64,000 bases of DNA, taken from Eudoraea adriatica DSM 19308. GTDB taxonomy: Bacteria; Bacteroidota; Bacteroidia; Flavobacteriales; Flavobacteriaceae. Location: assembly GCF_000382125.1 (NCBI RefSeq), contig NZ_KB907546.1, positions 310,001 to 374,000 on the forward strand. Direction: 5' to 3'. The notes beneath the pieces are model-generated. The model worked only from the letters and a program-made list of their open reading frames with translations, made no database searches and had not been told where the DNA came from. Below are positions 8,987 through 16,656 of this stretch, piece by piece; positions within the stretch are counted from its first letter, which is position 1, and each line of letters begins with the position of its first letter. The translations under genes and the position numbers were made by a program.

Positions 8987-10384
8987 TTATTGTCTGCCGC
9001 CCCTGCTTCCACCGGACCTTGAAGATCCTCCGGAACTTCTCATGCCGCCGCCAGAGCTTCGCATACCACCACCTGAACTCCTCATACTTCCTCCGGAACT
9101 TCTCATGCCACCACCAGAACTTCTATAACCCGAACTACTACCTGAACTTCTTGATCCCGAACTTCTATAGCCCGAACTTCTTCCGGAGCTACTTCCTGAA
9201 CTTCTGTAACCTGAACTTCTTGATCCCGAACTTCTTCCGGAACTATAACCCGATGTTCTTGGCATAGAGGATGAAGACCTGGAATATCCCGAACTCCGCT
9301 GTGTGGTGCCTCCATAAGCCCTGCTTGCTGTGCTTGATCTGTTTGTTGTAGCGCCCCTGCTATATGTGCTGTTTCCGGGAGAATATCTCCTGTATGTATT
9401 GCTGCTGCGCGTACTGCGTGAATACCCCGGAACTGATCTTGTACTTTTACTAGTTCTGTATGCTCTGTTTCTCGCAATTGCATCAGCGCTAACGGATCTT
9501 CTGGCTGTCGTTCCAGACCTGTATGCACCAGAACTTCGCCCTGCCGAAGCAGTTCTTGCTGTTCCCGATCTTGAAGCATTAGACCTGGAACTCGTAGCTG
9601 ATCTCCCACTTCGCGCTGTTGCGCTAGATCTTCCTCTGCCCGAGGTAAGATTAGACCTTCCCCTAAGTGAATTTGAAGTTAACGGATTTGTATAATTATT
9701 GCCATAATAACCTCTTCTACTGCTGTTATATGCATATCTTCCATAGCCATAGTAAGGATAGCCCCAGCCATAACCCGGATAACCCCAGCCCCAGCCCGGA
9801 TAGCCCCAGCCATAACCCGGATAGCCCCAATAGCCACCCCAGCCCCAGCCATAACCTGGATAGCCCCAGCCCCAGCCATAACCCGGATAGCCCCAGCCCC
9901 AGCCCGGATAGCCCCAATAGCCACCCCAGCCCCAGCCAAGGCCTATACCAATACCAACGCCACCCCAACCCCAACCATTGTTGTAGTTGTTGATGGTTAC
10001 ATTAGATTGATTGTCACCCCATCCGGCATATCCGGCATAGTCATTGTAGCCTTCATAGTAATTTGCTTCGGGTGCTATAGCAAGACTATCGTTCACCACA
10101 TCTCCTCCATAATAATCATCTACATCCGTGAAGACTTCACCTTGCATGAATTCATCTATTTGTTCTGCTTTCTGACCAAAATAATCATCATAAATACCAT
10201 CACTTTCCTGCTGTTTTGGCTTTTGTTTTTTCTTTGTATAAACCGTTTGGGTTCCTTCAGCGTAGATACCATCATTATCATAATAGGAAGCTTCCTGATA
10301 GGAACCACAGGAAACCACCAACAGGCCTGCAACTAAGAGTTTTGCAGATATTATTAATCTGGGTAGGGGTAGAGATTGTATCAT
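8987..10384 (-). CDS. Gly/Tyr/Trp-rich and Ser/Arg/Gly-rich low-complexity lipoprotein
   Basis: A 465-residue predicted lipoprotein (lipobox LVVSCG, Cys about residue 26). Three segments are visible: an acidic, Tyr-rich part (about 30-130) with DGIYDDYFGQ-like pieces; a GYPGWGWGYPGYGWG repeat of about 75 residues (about 135-215); and a Ser/Arg/Gly-rich tail with many RSSG and YRSSG units. I know of similar flavobacterial proteins annotated as vitellogenin-like or hypothetical, without known function. The repeat content makes the gene prone to length variation and gives several long open frames on other strands that are not genes. An outer-membrane or surface position is inferred from the lipobox and the neighbouring FadL-type porin. 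Confidence 0.75.
   Translation of the reverse strand: MIQSLPLPRLIISAKLLVAGLLVVSCGSYQEASYYDNDGIYAEGTQTVYTKKKQKPKQQESDGIYDDYFGQKAEQIDEFMQGEVFTDVDDYYGGDVVNDSLAIAPEANYYEGYNDYAGYAGWGDNQSNVTINNYNNGWGWGGVGIGIGLGWGWGGYWGYPGWGWGYPGYGWGWGYPGYGWGWGGYWGYPGYGWGYPGWGWGYPGYGWGYPYYGYGRYAYNSSRRGYYGNNYTNPLTSNSLRGRSNLTSGRGRSSATARSGRSATSSRSNASRSGTARTASAGRSSGAYRSGTTARRSVSADAIARNRAYRTSKSTRSVPGYSRSTRSSNTYRRYSPGNSTYSRGATTNRSSTASRAYGGTTQRSSGYSRSSSSMPRTSGYSSGRSSGSRSSGYRSSGSSSGRSSGYRSSGSRSSGSSSGYRSSGGGMRSSGGSMRSSGGGMRSSGGGMRSSGGSSRSGGSRGGRQ
9740..9965. repeat. Tandem degenerate repeat encoding the GYPGYGWGW units
   Basis: The plus strand reads as repeated units built from CCCCAGCC, ATAACC and CGGATAG in varying order. 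They encode the Gly/Tyr/Trp/Pro-rich segment of the lipoprotein on the minus strand. Local base composition is far more GC-rich (C on this strand) than the flanks. The units are near-identical over about 220 bases, which favours slippage and recombination. Confidence 0.8.
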
Positions 10385-10453
10385 CGCCTTAAATTTATAT
10401 TGTTGAACATTTTAAAAATAGTTAGTTTTACCGAACTAATTTGATAATAGGGA

Positions 10454-10466
10454 CACAAGATTTGTG
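10454..10466. promoter_or_regulatory. Palindrome just upstream of proS
   Basis: CACAA-GAT-TTGTG, a 13-base inverted repeat ending 14 bases before the proS start and next to a -7-like element (TATATTTA, 10473-10480). It could be an operator or a short leader stem. Only the symmetry itself is seen. Confidence 0.25.
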
Positions 10467-10480
10467 CCAAAGTATATTTA

Positions 10481-11956
10481 ATGGGAAAAAAGTTAACTAA
10501 AAGAAGCGAGGATTATTCCAAATGGTATAATGAGCTCGTCATCAAGGCTGATTTGGCAGAAAACTCCGGAGTTAGGGGCTGTATGGTAATAAAGCCCTAT
10601 GGTTTCGCAATCTGGGAAAAAATACAGGCAGGCCTGGATAAGATGTTCAAGGACACGGGGCACCAGAATGCTTATTTCCCCTTGTTTATTCCAAAATCAT
10701 ACCTCAGTAAAGAAGCCAGCCATGTTGAAGGATTTGCCAAGGAATGCGCCGTCGTCACGCATTACAGGCTTAAAAATGCGGAAGATGGTAGTGGTATTGT
10801 TGTGGATGAAGATGCTAAACTGGAAGAAGAGCTTATTGTAAGGCCAACCTCTGAGACCATTATCTGGGATACCTATAGAAAGTGGATTCAGTCGTACAGA
10901 GACCTGCCCCTATTGATTAATCAATGGGCGAATGTGGTTCGATGGGAAATGAGGACACGATTGTTCCTTCGCACAACTGAATTCCTCTGGCAGGAAGGCC
11001 ATACAGCACATGAGACCGAGAAGGAGGCAATAGAAGAATCGGAATTGATTCTGAATGTTTATGCAGATTTTGCTGAAAATCATATGGCTGTCCCTGTGAT
11101 AAAGGGTACAAAAACAGAAAGCGAGCGCTTTGCCGGAGCAGTAGAAACCTATTGCATAGAGGCATTGATGCAGGATGGTAAAGCCTTACAGGCAGGGACA
11201 TCACATTTCTTAGGTCAGAATTTTGCACGGGCTTTTGATGTAAAATATGCAAGCAGGGAAGGAAAGCAGGAATATGTATGGGCTACATCATGGGGAGTAT
11301 CTACGCGCCTTGTGGGAGCCCTTATTATGAGCCATAGTGATGATAATGGCTTGGTATTACCTCCCAAACTGGCGCCTATTCAGGTGGTTATAGTGCCAAT
11401 TTACAAAGGTTTAGAACAATTGGATACAATCTCCGAAAGAGTTAACCCTTTGGTAAAGGAATTGCAAAACAAGGGGATTTCCGTTAAGTATGATAAAAGG
11501 GATACCCATAAACCCGGATTTAAATTTAATGAATACGAATTAAAAGGAGTGCCGGTAAGAATTGCCATCGGGCAGCGCGATATGGAGAATGGAACGTATG
11601 AATTGGCGCGTAGGGATACCCTGGAAAAACAAATTGTTGAAGCCAATGAGGTAGTTTCAAAAATTGAGTTTATGCTCGAAGACATACAACGAAATATATT
11701 TGAGAAAGCAATAAATTACAGGGAAGAGCATATTACGGAAGTTGATGATTATGAAGAATTCAAAAAGGTTTTGGATACGAAAGGCGGATTTATTTCAGCA
11801 CATTGGGATGGTACTTTGGCCACAGAAGATAAGATTAAAGAAGAAACAAAGGCAACAATTAGATGTATTCCATTAGATTCCCCCAAGGAGGCAGGTAGCT
11901 GCATGCTTACAGGAAAACCATCTATACAAAGGGTACTCTTTGCCAAGGCATATTAA
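10481..11956 (+). CDS. proS: Prolyl-tRNA synthetase (short, archaeal/eukaryotic type)
   Basis: Class II aminoacyl-tRNA synthetase that charges tRNA-Pro. It has the short architecture without the bacterial INS editing domain: 491 residues beginning [20 protein letters not shown], with motif 2 region [26 protein letters not shown], motif 3 region [17 protein letters not shown], and the anticodon-binding domain ([26 protein letters not shown]). The C-terminal extension ends in a Tyr (LFAKAY), as in archaeal/eukaryotic-type enzymes. Two tRNA-Glu genes follow. Confidence 0.96.
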   Translation: MGKKLTKRSEDYSKWYNELVIKADLAENSGVRGCMVIKPYGFAIWEKIQAGLDKMFKDTGHQNAYFPLFIPKSYLSKEASHVEGFAKECAVVTHYRLKNAEDGSGIVVDEDAKLEEELIVRPTSETIIWDTYRKWIQSYRDLPLLINQWANVVRWEMRTRLFLRTTEFLWQEGHTAHETEKEAIEESELILNVYADFAENHMAVPVIKGTKTESERFAGAVETYCIEALMQDGKALQAGTSHFLGQNFARAFDVKYASREGKQEYVWATSWGVSTRLVGALIMSHSDDNGLVLPPKLAPIQVVIVPIYKGLEQLDTISERVNPLVKELQNKGISVKYDKRDTHKPGFKFNEYELKGVPVRIAIGQRDMENGTYELARRDTLEKQIVEANEVVSKIEFMLEDIQRNIFEKAINYREEHITEVDDYEEFKKVLDTKGGFISAHWDGTLATEDKIKEETKATIRCIPLDSPKEAGSCMLTGKPSIQRVLFAKAY

Positions 11957-11983
11957 GTGTATTTAAAAAAAAATATAATGGAG

Positions 11984-12013
11984 TTGGTATAGTAAAAAAT
12001 AATTGTATTTTTG
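11984..12013 (+). promoter_or_regulatory. Strong Bacteroidota-type promoter for tRNA-Glu
   Basis: TTG at 11984-11986, a 19-base spacer, then TATTTTTG at 12006-12013: an exact fit to TTG-N19-TAnnTTTG, the consensus of the Bacteroidota primary sigma factor. The tRNA begins 24 bases after the -7 element. Confidence 0.75.
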
Positions 12014-12036
12014 CATCCGCATTTATGCGATCTAAT

Positions 12037-12108
12037 GGCCCGTTCGTCTAGGGGTTAGGACGCCAGGTTTTCATCCTGGTAACAGGGGTTCGATTCCCCT
12101 ACGGGCTA
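12037..12108 (+). tRNA. tRNA-Glu (anticodon UUC), copy 1
   Basis: 72-nt cloverleaf. The acceptor stem GGCCCGT pairs with ACGGGCT (one G-U at the first position), discriminator A. The anticodon stem CCAGG/CCTGG encloses the loop TTTTCAT, so the anticodon is TTC (12070-12072), reading GAA/GAG. T-arm AGGGGTTCGATTCCCCT. CA but no full CCA follows in the DNA. A promoter lies directly upstream. Confidence 0.97.
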
Positions 12109-12194
12109 CAAAGAATACTGAAATATTGAAATGTGGTTAATGAGAACAGTTTAAAACACAACTCATTGGTTGCAGAAGAATTTAAAAAATTAAT

Positions 12195-12266
12195 GGCCCG
12201 TTCGTCTAGGGGTTAGGACGCCAGGTTTTCATCCTGGTAACAGGGGTTCGATTCCCCTACGGGCTA
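12195..12266 (+). tRNA. tRNA-Glu (anticodon UUC), copy 2
   Basis: Identical over all 72 nt to the copy that starts 158 bases upstream, with the same anticodon TTC. No clear separate promoter is visible in the 86 bases between the copies, so both are probably cut from one transcript that also runs into rpsT 39 bases further on. Confidence 0.97.
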
Positions 12267-12305
12267 CAAAAAAACATAAGGCCCGAATAAATAAAATATA
12301 AAAAA

Positions 12306-12557
12306 ATGGCAAATCACAAGTCGGCATTAAAGAGAATCAGAAGAAATGAAGTTGTGCGATTACGTAACAGATATCAGCATAAAACAACAAGAAATGCAAT
12401 TAAAAAATTAAGGAGTGAAACCGACCAAAAGAAGGCACAAACCCTATTGCCTACTGTTGTGAGCATGATAGACAAACTTGCAAAGCGCAATATAATACAC
12501 GCTAATAAAGCAGCTAATTTAAAAGGTAAGCTTACCAGGCACATAGCCACACTTTAA
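12306..12557 (+). CDS. rpsT: 30S ribosomal protein S20
   Basis: 83-residue basic protein with the S20 pattern: [26 protein letters not shown] at the start and [21 protein letters not shown] at the end. S20 binds 16S rRNA early in 30S assembly. It follows two tRNA-Glu genes without an obvious promoter of its own and is followed by an intrinsic terminator, so a tRNA-rpsT transcript is likely. Confidence 0.97.
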   Translation: MANHKSALKRIRRNEVVRLRNRYQHKTTRNAIKKLRSETDQKKAQTLLPTVVSMIDKLAKRNIIHANKAANLKGKLTRHIATL

Positions 12558-12580
12558 GCTTTTACAAAATATTTTACCAA

Positions 12581-12611
12581 AGCTCTGACATAACTGTCAG
12601 GGCTTTTTTTA
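12581..12611 (+). terminator. Intrinsic terminator after rpsT
   Basis: Stem AGCTCTGACA / TGTCAGGGCT (one G-U pair) with loop TAAC, followed by TTTTTTT. It ends the tRNA-Glu/rpsT transcript. Confidence 0.85.
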
Positions 12612-12685
12612 TGGTTGGAATAATGCTGATAATATGGAAATTGGCCGGCGAAGGATACTGTCTTATTTTTCTTGTAATAAGGCGG

Positions 12686-12722
12686 ATAAAAAAATCCCAA
12701 TGATCAGGAACCATTGGGATTA
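12686..12722 (-). terminator. Intrinsic terminator after rho
   Basis: On the minus strand AATCCCAATG pairs with CATTGGGATT across a 9-base loop and is followed by a run of T (TTTTTTTAT). It lies 21 bases after the rho stop codon. Confidence 0.85.
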
Positions 12723-12742
12723 ATAAATTTAAGAGAATCTTC

Positions 12743-14326
12743 CTACTGACTCATGGTCATCAAAAACTCTTCGTTATTTTTAGTTTGTTTTATACGCTGT
12801 TCCATAAATTCCATGGCCTCAATCGGATTCATGTCAGCCAGATACTTACGCAAGATCCACATACGCTGAATTGTATTTTCATCCAATAAAAGATCATCTC
12901 TTCTTGTAGAGGAAGTTACAAGGTCAATCGCAGGGTATATTCTTCTGTTACTGATTCGTCTGTCTAATTGTAATTCCATATTACCGGTACCTTTGAATTC
13001 CTCAAATATAACTTCATCCATTTTAGACCCGGTTTCTGTAAGGGCAGTAGCAATAATAGATAAAGATCCGCCATTCTCAATATTACGCGCTGCTCCAAAA
13101 AATCGTTTGGGTTTGTGAAGGGCATTCGCATCTACCCCACCACTAAGAACTTTACCGGAAGCAGGTTGAACAGTATTGTAGGCTCTTGCAAGGCGTGTGA
13201 TAGAATCTAATAGTATTACCACATCATGCCCGCATTCTACCAGTCTTTTAGCCTTTTCCAGTACAATATTGGCCACCCTGACATGTTCAGTAGCTTCCTT
13301 GTCAAATGTAGAAGCAACAACTTCACCGCTCACATTTCGCTGCATATCAGTAACTTCCTCAGGACGTTCATCTATAAGAAGGATAATTTGATAGACCTCA
13401 GGGTGATTGGCCGCGATGGCATTTGCAATATCCTTTAAAAGCATTGTTTTCCCTGTTTTTGGCTGGGAAACGATCATTCCTCTCTGCCCTTTACCTATAG
13501 GTGAAAACAGGTCAATGATTCTTGTAGATATTGTGCTTTGGCGTTCTGCCAATTTAAATTTTTCCTGAGGGAATAAGGGTGTCAGGTGTTCAAAAGAAAC
13601 CCTGTCCCGCACTACCTGGGGGTCCAATCCGTTAATTTTATTCACCTTTATTAAGGGAAAATATTTTTCACCTTCCTTCGGCGGACGTACATTCCCTAAA
13701 ACTGTATCTCCTGTCTTGAGCCCAAAAAGCCTTATTTGCGATTGAGAAACATAAATATCATCGGGAGAAGAGAGGTAGTTGTAATCCGAAGATCTAAGAA
13801 ATCCATACCCGTCCTGCATAATGTCAAGGACGCCTTCACTTTCAATAATACTGTCAAACTCGTATTCCGGCTGCTTGTATTTATTTTTCAGGTCCTTATC
13901 AAAATTACTGGTCTTACTATCCTGCCCGTTCTTATGATGCTGAACCTTTTTAGTATGTTGGCCTTTGCTATGCTGAGGCTTACTTTTTTGCTGTTCTTTA
14001 TTGCCCTGACTTAAAGGGCTTTTTTGATGTGAACCTTCTTTTTGGGATTCATGTTTAGCTTCCTTTTCCACGGAAGTGTGGGTTTTTGGAGGAGCTTTTT
14101 TAAAACTTTCCTTGGGAACGTTTGGTCTGTGTTGTTTAACAGGCGGTTTTTCTGTGGCTACCACCGTTGTTGCCTGTACTGCTTTGGGATTACTGGCCTG
14201 AAGGTCAAGGATTTGATAAACCAAATCCAGTTTTTTTAAGGTCTTGTATTTAGGGACACTTAGGTCTTTAGCAATATCCTGAAGCTCAGGCAGCTTTTTT
14301 GCTTTTAAATCTGAAATCTCAAACAT
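12743..14326 (-). CDS. rho: Transcription termination factor Rho with long low-complexity insertion
   Basis: RNA-dependent hexameric ATPase that ends transcription. Residues 1-45 are the Rho N-terminal helical domain ([20 protein letters not shown]). Residues about 50-150 are a Lys/His/Gln/Ser-rich unstructured insertion. A cold-shock-type RNA-binding domain follows ([28 protein letters not shown]), then the RecA-like ATPase with Walker A ([15 protein letters not shown], about residue 290), Walker B ([13 protein letters not shown]) and the Q/R-loop region. The total of 527 residues compares with about 420 in E. coli; the extra length is the insertion, typical of Bacteroidota. It is transcribed alone, with its own terminator. 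Confidence 0.96.
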   Translation of the reverse strand: MFEISDLKAKKLPELQDIAKDLSVPKYKTLKKLDLVYQILDLQASNPKAVQATTVVATEKPPVKQHRPNVPKESFKKAPPKTHTSVEKEAKHESQKEGSHQKSPLSQGNKEQQKSKPQHSKGQHTKKVQHHKNGQDSKTSNFDKDLKNKYKQPEYEFDSIIESEGVLDIMQDGYGFLRSSDYNYLSSPDDIYVSQSQIRLFGLKTGDTVLGNVRPPKEGEKYFPLIKVNKINGLDPQVVRDRVSFEHLTPLFPQEKFKLAERQSTISTRIIDLFSPIGKGQRGMIVSQPKTGKTMLLKDIANAIAANHPEVYQIILLIDERPEEVTDMQRNVSGEVVASTFDKEATEHVRVANIVLEKAKRLVECGHDVVILLDSITRLARAYNTVQPASGKVLSGGVDANALHKPKRFFGAARNIENGGSLSIIATALTETGSKMDEVIFEEFKGTGNMELQLDRRISNRRIYPAIDLVTSSTRRDDLLLDENTIQRMWILRKYLADMNPIEAMEFMEQRIKQTKNNEEFLMTMSQ

Positions 14327-14657
14327 TGAGTATAAAATAAATTATCGTATATGAAAATTGAAGTATATAGTTTATTGTTGGGTATTACATGGGATTGAGA
14401 CCCCAATAGGTAAGTGTTATAACTAATAACGACACAATATTACAAATTATTTTAAACAAATCATCTGTTATTGCTCAAATAATTTATCTCTGCCCATTTT
14501 TATAGGCGTATAGGATTGGGGTAAATAGACTGTATTTAAGACGCTTAAGAATAGATGCTGCCAACACCTTAATTGACAGAAAGCTATTTTTATTTTAAAT
14601 AGTATGGAAATGTTTTAAAAGACATGTATTTTTGCACTTCTATTTTTTAATGAATTT
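14327..14657. other. Intergenic region between rho and DUF4293 gene
   Basis: 331 AT-rich bases separate the divergent rho and DUF4293 genes. The right end holds the likely DUF4293 promoter (14605-14634). Several partial -7-like boxes occur on the minus strand near rho, but none has a convincing -33 partner. I see no ORF or RNA gene in it. Confidence 0.5.
14605..14634 (+). promoter_or_regulatory. Putative promoter of DUF4293 gene
   Basis: TATTTTTG at 14627-14634 matches the Bacteroidota -7 element and is 23 bases before the start codon. At the -33 position there is TGG rather than TTG, so the match is partial. Confidence 0.45.
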
Positions 14658-15068
14658 ATGATCCAACGCATTCAAACCGTTTATTTAATTTTGGTAGCTC
14701 TGCTTGCCGGTGCTTTACCATTTTATTTAAGCCTTTGGATAGGGACGGAAGGAACCACGGTTTTTGCAAAGGATATTAGTTGGATTGCAGTTGTATTTGG
14801 GGCTTCTTCCGCCTTGGCATTGGTCACTGTTTTTTTATTTAAAAACCGGAAAAATCAATTTGTTTTTAACAGGTTAAATATAATATTGAATCTTTTTTTA
14901 CTGGGATTTTTCGTTTACCGATCACTAAACTTATCCGGAGAGACCTCGGTTTCTGAGAAGGGTATTGGGATGCTGATTCCTGTATTTTCTATCGTTTTTC
15001 TGGTCCTGGCCAACAGGGCCATTAAGAAGGATGAAGATCTTGTAAAATCTGTAGATCGCTTACGTTAA
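14658..15068 (+). CDS. DUF4293 family membrane protein
   Basis: 136 residues with four hydrophobic segments, starting MIQRIQTVYLILVALLAG and ending NRAIKKDEDLVKSVDRLR; both ends are characteristic of DUF4293, a family of small four-helix membrane proteins known from Bacteroidota and usually found next to rho. Function unknown. The start is supported by a -7 element just upstream, and a hairpin terminator follows. Confidence 0.85.
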   Translation: MIQRIQTVYLILVALLAGALPFYLSLWIGTEGTTVFAKDISWIAVVFGASSALALVTVFLFKNRKNQFVFNRLNIILNLFLLGFFVYRSLNLSGETSVSEKGIGMLIPVFSIVFLVLANRAIKKDEDLVKSVDRLR

Positions 15069-15096
15069 ACCTAACATCTTAGTAGTATTAGTGCGT

Positions 15097-15140
15097 AACC
15101 CTGAAGTAAGATTATCTATGCTTCAGGGTTTTACGTTTTA
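15097..15140 (+). terminator. Intrinsic terminator after DUF4293 gene
   Basis: AACCCTGAAG (15097-15106) pairs perfectly with CTTCAGGGTT (15121-15130) across a 14-base loop, followed by a T-rich stretch interrupted by ACG. The tail is imperfect, but the position after a stop codon fits. Confidence 0.65.
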
Positions 15141-15148
15141 TAGGGTGT

Positions 15149-15256
15149 TTTTTGGCGCTTCCTCCTTCGCCCTAACTGCATTCGGGCTACGGAGAACCGG
15201 GCATTCGGTAGTCGCTTTGCACCTAATGGGCAAGAGCTCCTGCAATACCTCATTCC
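15149..15256. repeat. REP-like extragenic element (candidate)
   Basis: About 110 bases between two gene ends, clearly more GC-rich than the surrounding spacers. It starts with TTTGGCGCTTCC and ends with TTCCCTAGCGC, and holds the inner pieces CGGGCTACGGAG, CCGGGCATTCGG and TTTGCACC/GGGCAAGAGC. This plan (GGCGTT..., CGGGCTTTCGG..., ...CCCTAACGC) is one I associate with dispersed REP-like repeats of Bacteroidota genomes. Only one copy is in the window, so the repeat nature is inferred. Confidence 0.4.
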
Positions 15257-15751
15257 CTAGCGCTTTCCTAATTCTATAACCTCCAGGTTCTTTATTTCTT
15301 CCCCGTCTATATCAAACCTGATCATAGTTCTGATTTGATGAAAACCGTTCTTTCCGCAAGATCCGGGATTCATGTGCAGCAGATTTAGTTTTTTGTCCCA
15401 CATTACCTTTAGAATATGAGAATGGCCGGAGATAAATAATTTAGGAGGATTCTGTTTGATTTGCTCCCTGATTCTCCTGTCGTACCTATTGGGATAACCA
15501 CCTATATGCGTCATCCAAACTTCTACATCCTCACATTTAAACCGGTTGTCTAATGGAAACTCTTTTTGTATCCGATGATCATCAATATTGCCATAAACGG
15601 CACGAACAGGTTTTAAGGCCCCAAGGGCATCGGTAACATCAAAGGAACCGATATCCCCTGCATGCCATACTTCATCGGCTTGTCTGGCATATTTAAGGAT
15701 AGTGTCATCTATATAACCATGGGTATCCGAAAGAAGTAAGATGCGGGTCAT
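15257..15751 (-). CDS. YfcE/MJ0936-type metallophosphoesterase
   Basis: 164-residue single-domain calcineurin-like phosphodiesterase. The metal-binding motifs are visible in order: LLLSDTHGYIDD (DxH), VWHAGDIGS (GD), AVYGNIDDH (GNxD), ISGHSH (GHxH). Length and order fit the YfcE/MJ0936 phosphodiesterase family (cytoplasmic, broad-specificity phosphodiesterases; physiological substrate uncertain). The C-terminus ends within or next to the GC-rich spacer element. It is divergent from truA. Confidence 0.9.
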   Translation of the reverse strand: MTRILLLSDTHGYIDDTILKYARQADEVWHAGDIGSFDVTDALGALKPVRAVYGNIDDHRIQKEFPLDNRFKCEDVEVWMTHIGGYPNRYDRRIREQIKQNPPKLFISGHSHILKVMWDKKLNLLHMNPGSCGKNGFHQIRTMIRFDIDGEEIKNLEVIELGKR

Positions 15752-15903
15752 ATGTTAAGCAATTAATTAAAACGGAAGTCGGATGTCCAATAACTCCGTT
15801 GCACGCTTGTACAGAATTTTTTCAGGTTTGGGCAAATCAGAAGGTCCTTAATTCTAAAAGCTATCTTCGCTATCTTTACCGCTCACAAAAATAGAATAAT
15901 AGC

Positions 15904-16656
15904 TTGAGATATTTTGTCGCTTTTTCTTACTTCGGGCAGGCCTATCACGGATGGCAGCGACAGCCAAACGCGTTATCTGTTCAACAATTAATGGAAGAAG
16001 CAATTAACACATTGCTAAAATCTGACATTAGCCTTGTTGCTGCCGGCAGAACAGACGCCGGAGTGCATGCAAAAAATATGTATGCGCATTTTGATTTTTC
16101 GGAAAACTTAGATTTAACAGACCTCACTTATCGGTTGAATGCCTTTCTTCCAGGGGATATCGCTATTCAAAAGATTCATGTGGTTCCTGCGGATGCCCAT
16201 GCCCGTTTTGATGCCCTGGAACGAACCTACGAATATTGGATCGTACAGGAAAAGAATCCCTTTTATAAGGACAGGGCACATTACATAAAACACCCTTTGG
16301 ATATTTCTTCCATGAATAAAGCAGCAGCCATTTTATTGGAGTATGAGGACTTCGAATGTTTTTCCAAATCAAATACGGATGTTAAGACGTATTTGTGTAA
16401 TATTAAATCTGCGGTCTGGGAAATACAAGAAGATAAGCTGGTTTTTACAATTACGGCAGACCGCTTCCTGAGAAATATGGTGCGCGCCATTGTGGGAACT
16501 CTGCTCGATGTAGGAATCGGAAAAATGACTCCGGAAGATGTTAAGACTATTATAAAAAGCAGGGATCGGCGGACTGCCGGTGCTTCCGTCCCGGCAAAAG
16601 GATTATATTTGACAAAAGTTTTATACCCTTCAACCATTCTGGAATTTAATGGATAA
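15904..16656 (+). CDS. truA: tRNA pseudouridine synthase A (TTG start)
   Basis: Forms pseudouridine at positions 38-40 of the tRNA anticodon stem. The catalytic Asp lies in AAGRTDAGVHA; the N-terminus RYFVAFSYFGQAYHGWQRQPNA and FLRNMVRAIVGTLLDVG near the end are also typical. 250 residues, usual length. The only start that gives the conserved N-terminus is TTG at 15904; no ATG lies upstream in frame. The last eight bases overlap the start of the ABC transporter gene, so translation is probably coupled. Confidence 0.95.
   Translation: MRYFVAFSYFGQAYHGWQRQPNALSVQQLMEEAINTLLKSDISLVAAGRTDAGVHAKNMYAHFDFSENLDLTDLTYRLNAFLPGDIAIQKIHVVPADAHARFDALERTYEYWIVQEKNPFYKDRAHYIKHPLDISSMNKAAAILLEYEDFECFSKSNTDVKTYLCNIKSAVWEIQEDKLVFTITADRFLRNMVRAIVGTLLDVGIGKMTPEDVKTIIKSRDRRTAGASVPAKGLYLTKVLYPSTILEFNG

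Noticed and set aside
9103-9993. Several long open frames with Pro/His/Ser- or Gly/Ala-rich translations on both strands
   Set aside because: They are shadows of the repetitive Gly/Trp- and RSSG-rich lipoprotein gene; biased repeat composition keeps other frames free of stops.
15091-15279. 62-codon frame across the DUF4293 terminator and the GC-rich spacer
   Set aside because: Begins inside a terminator hairpin and runs through the REP-like element; no start signal and no protein-like composition.
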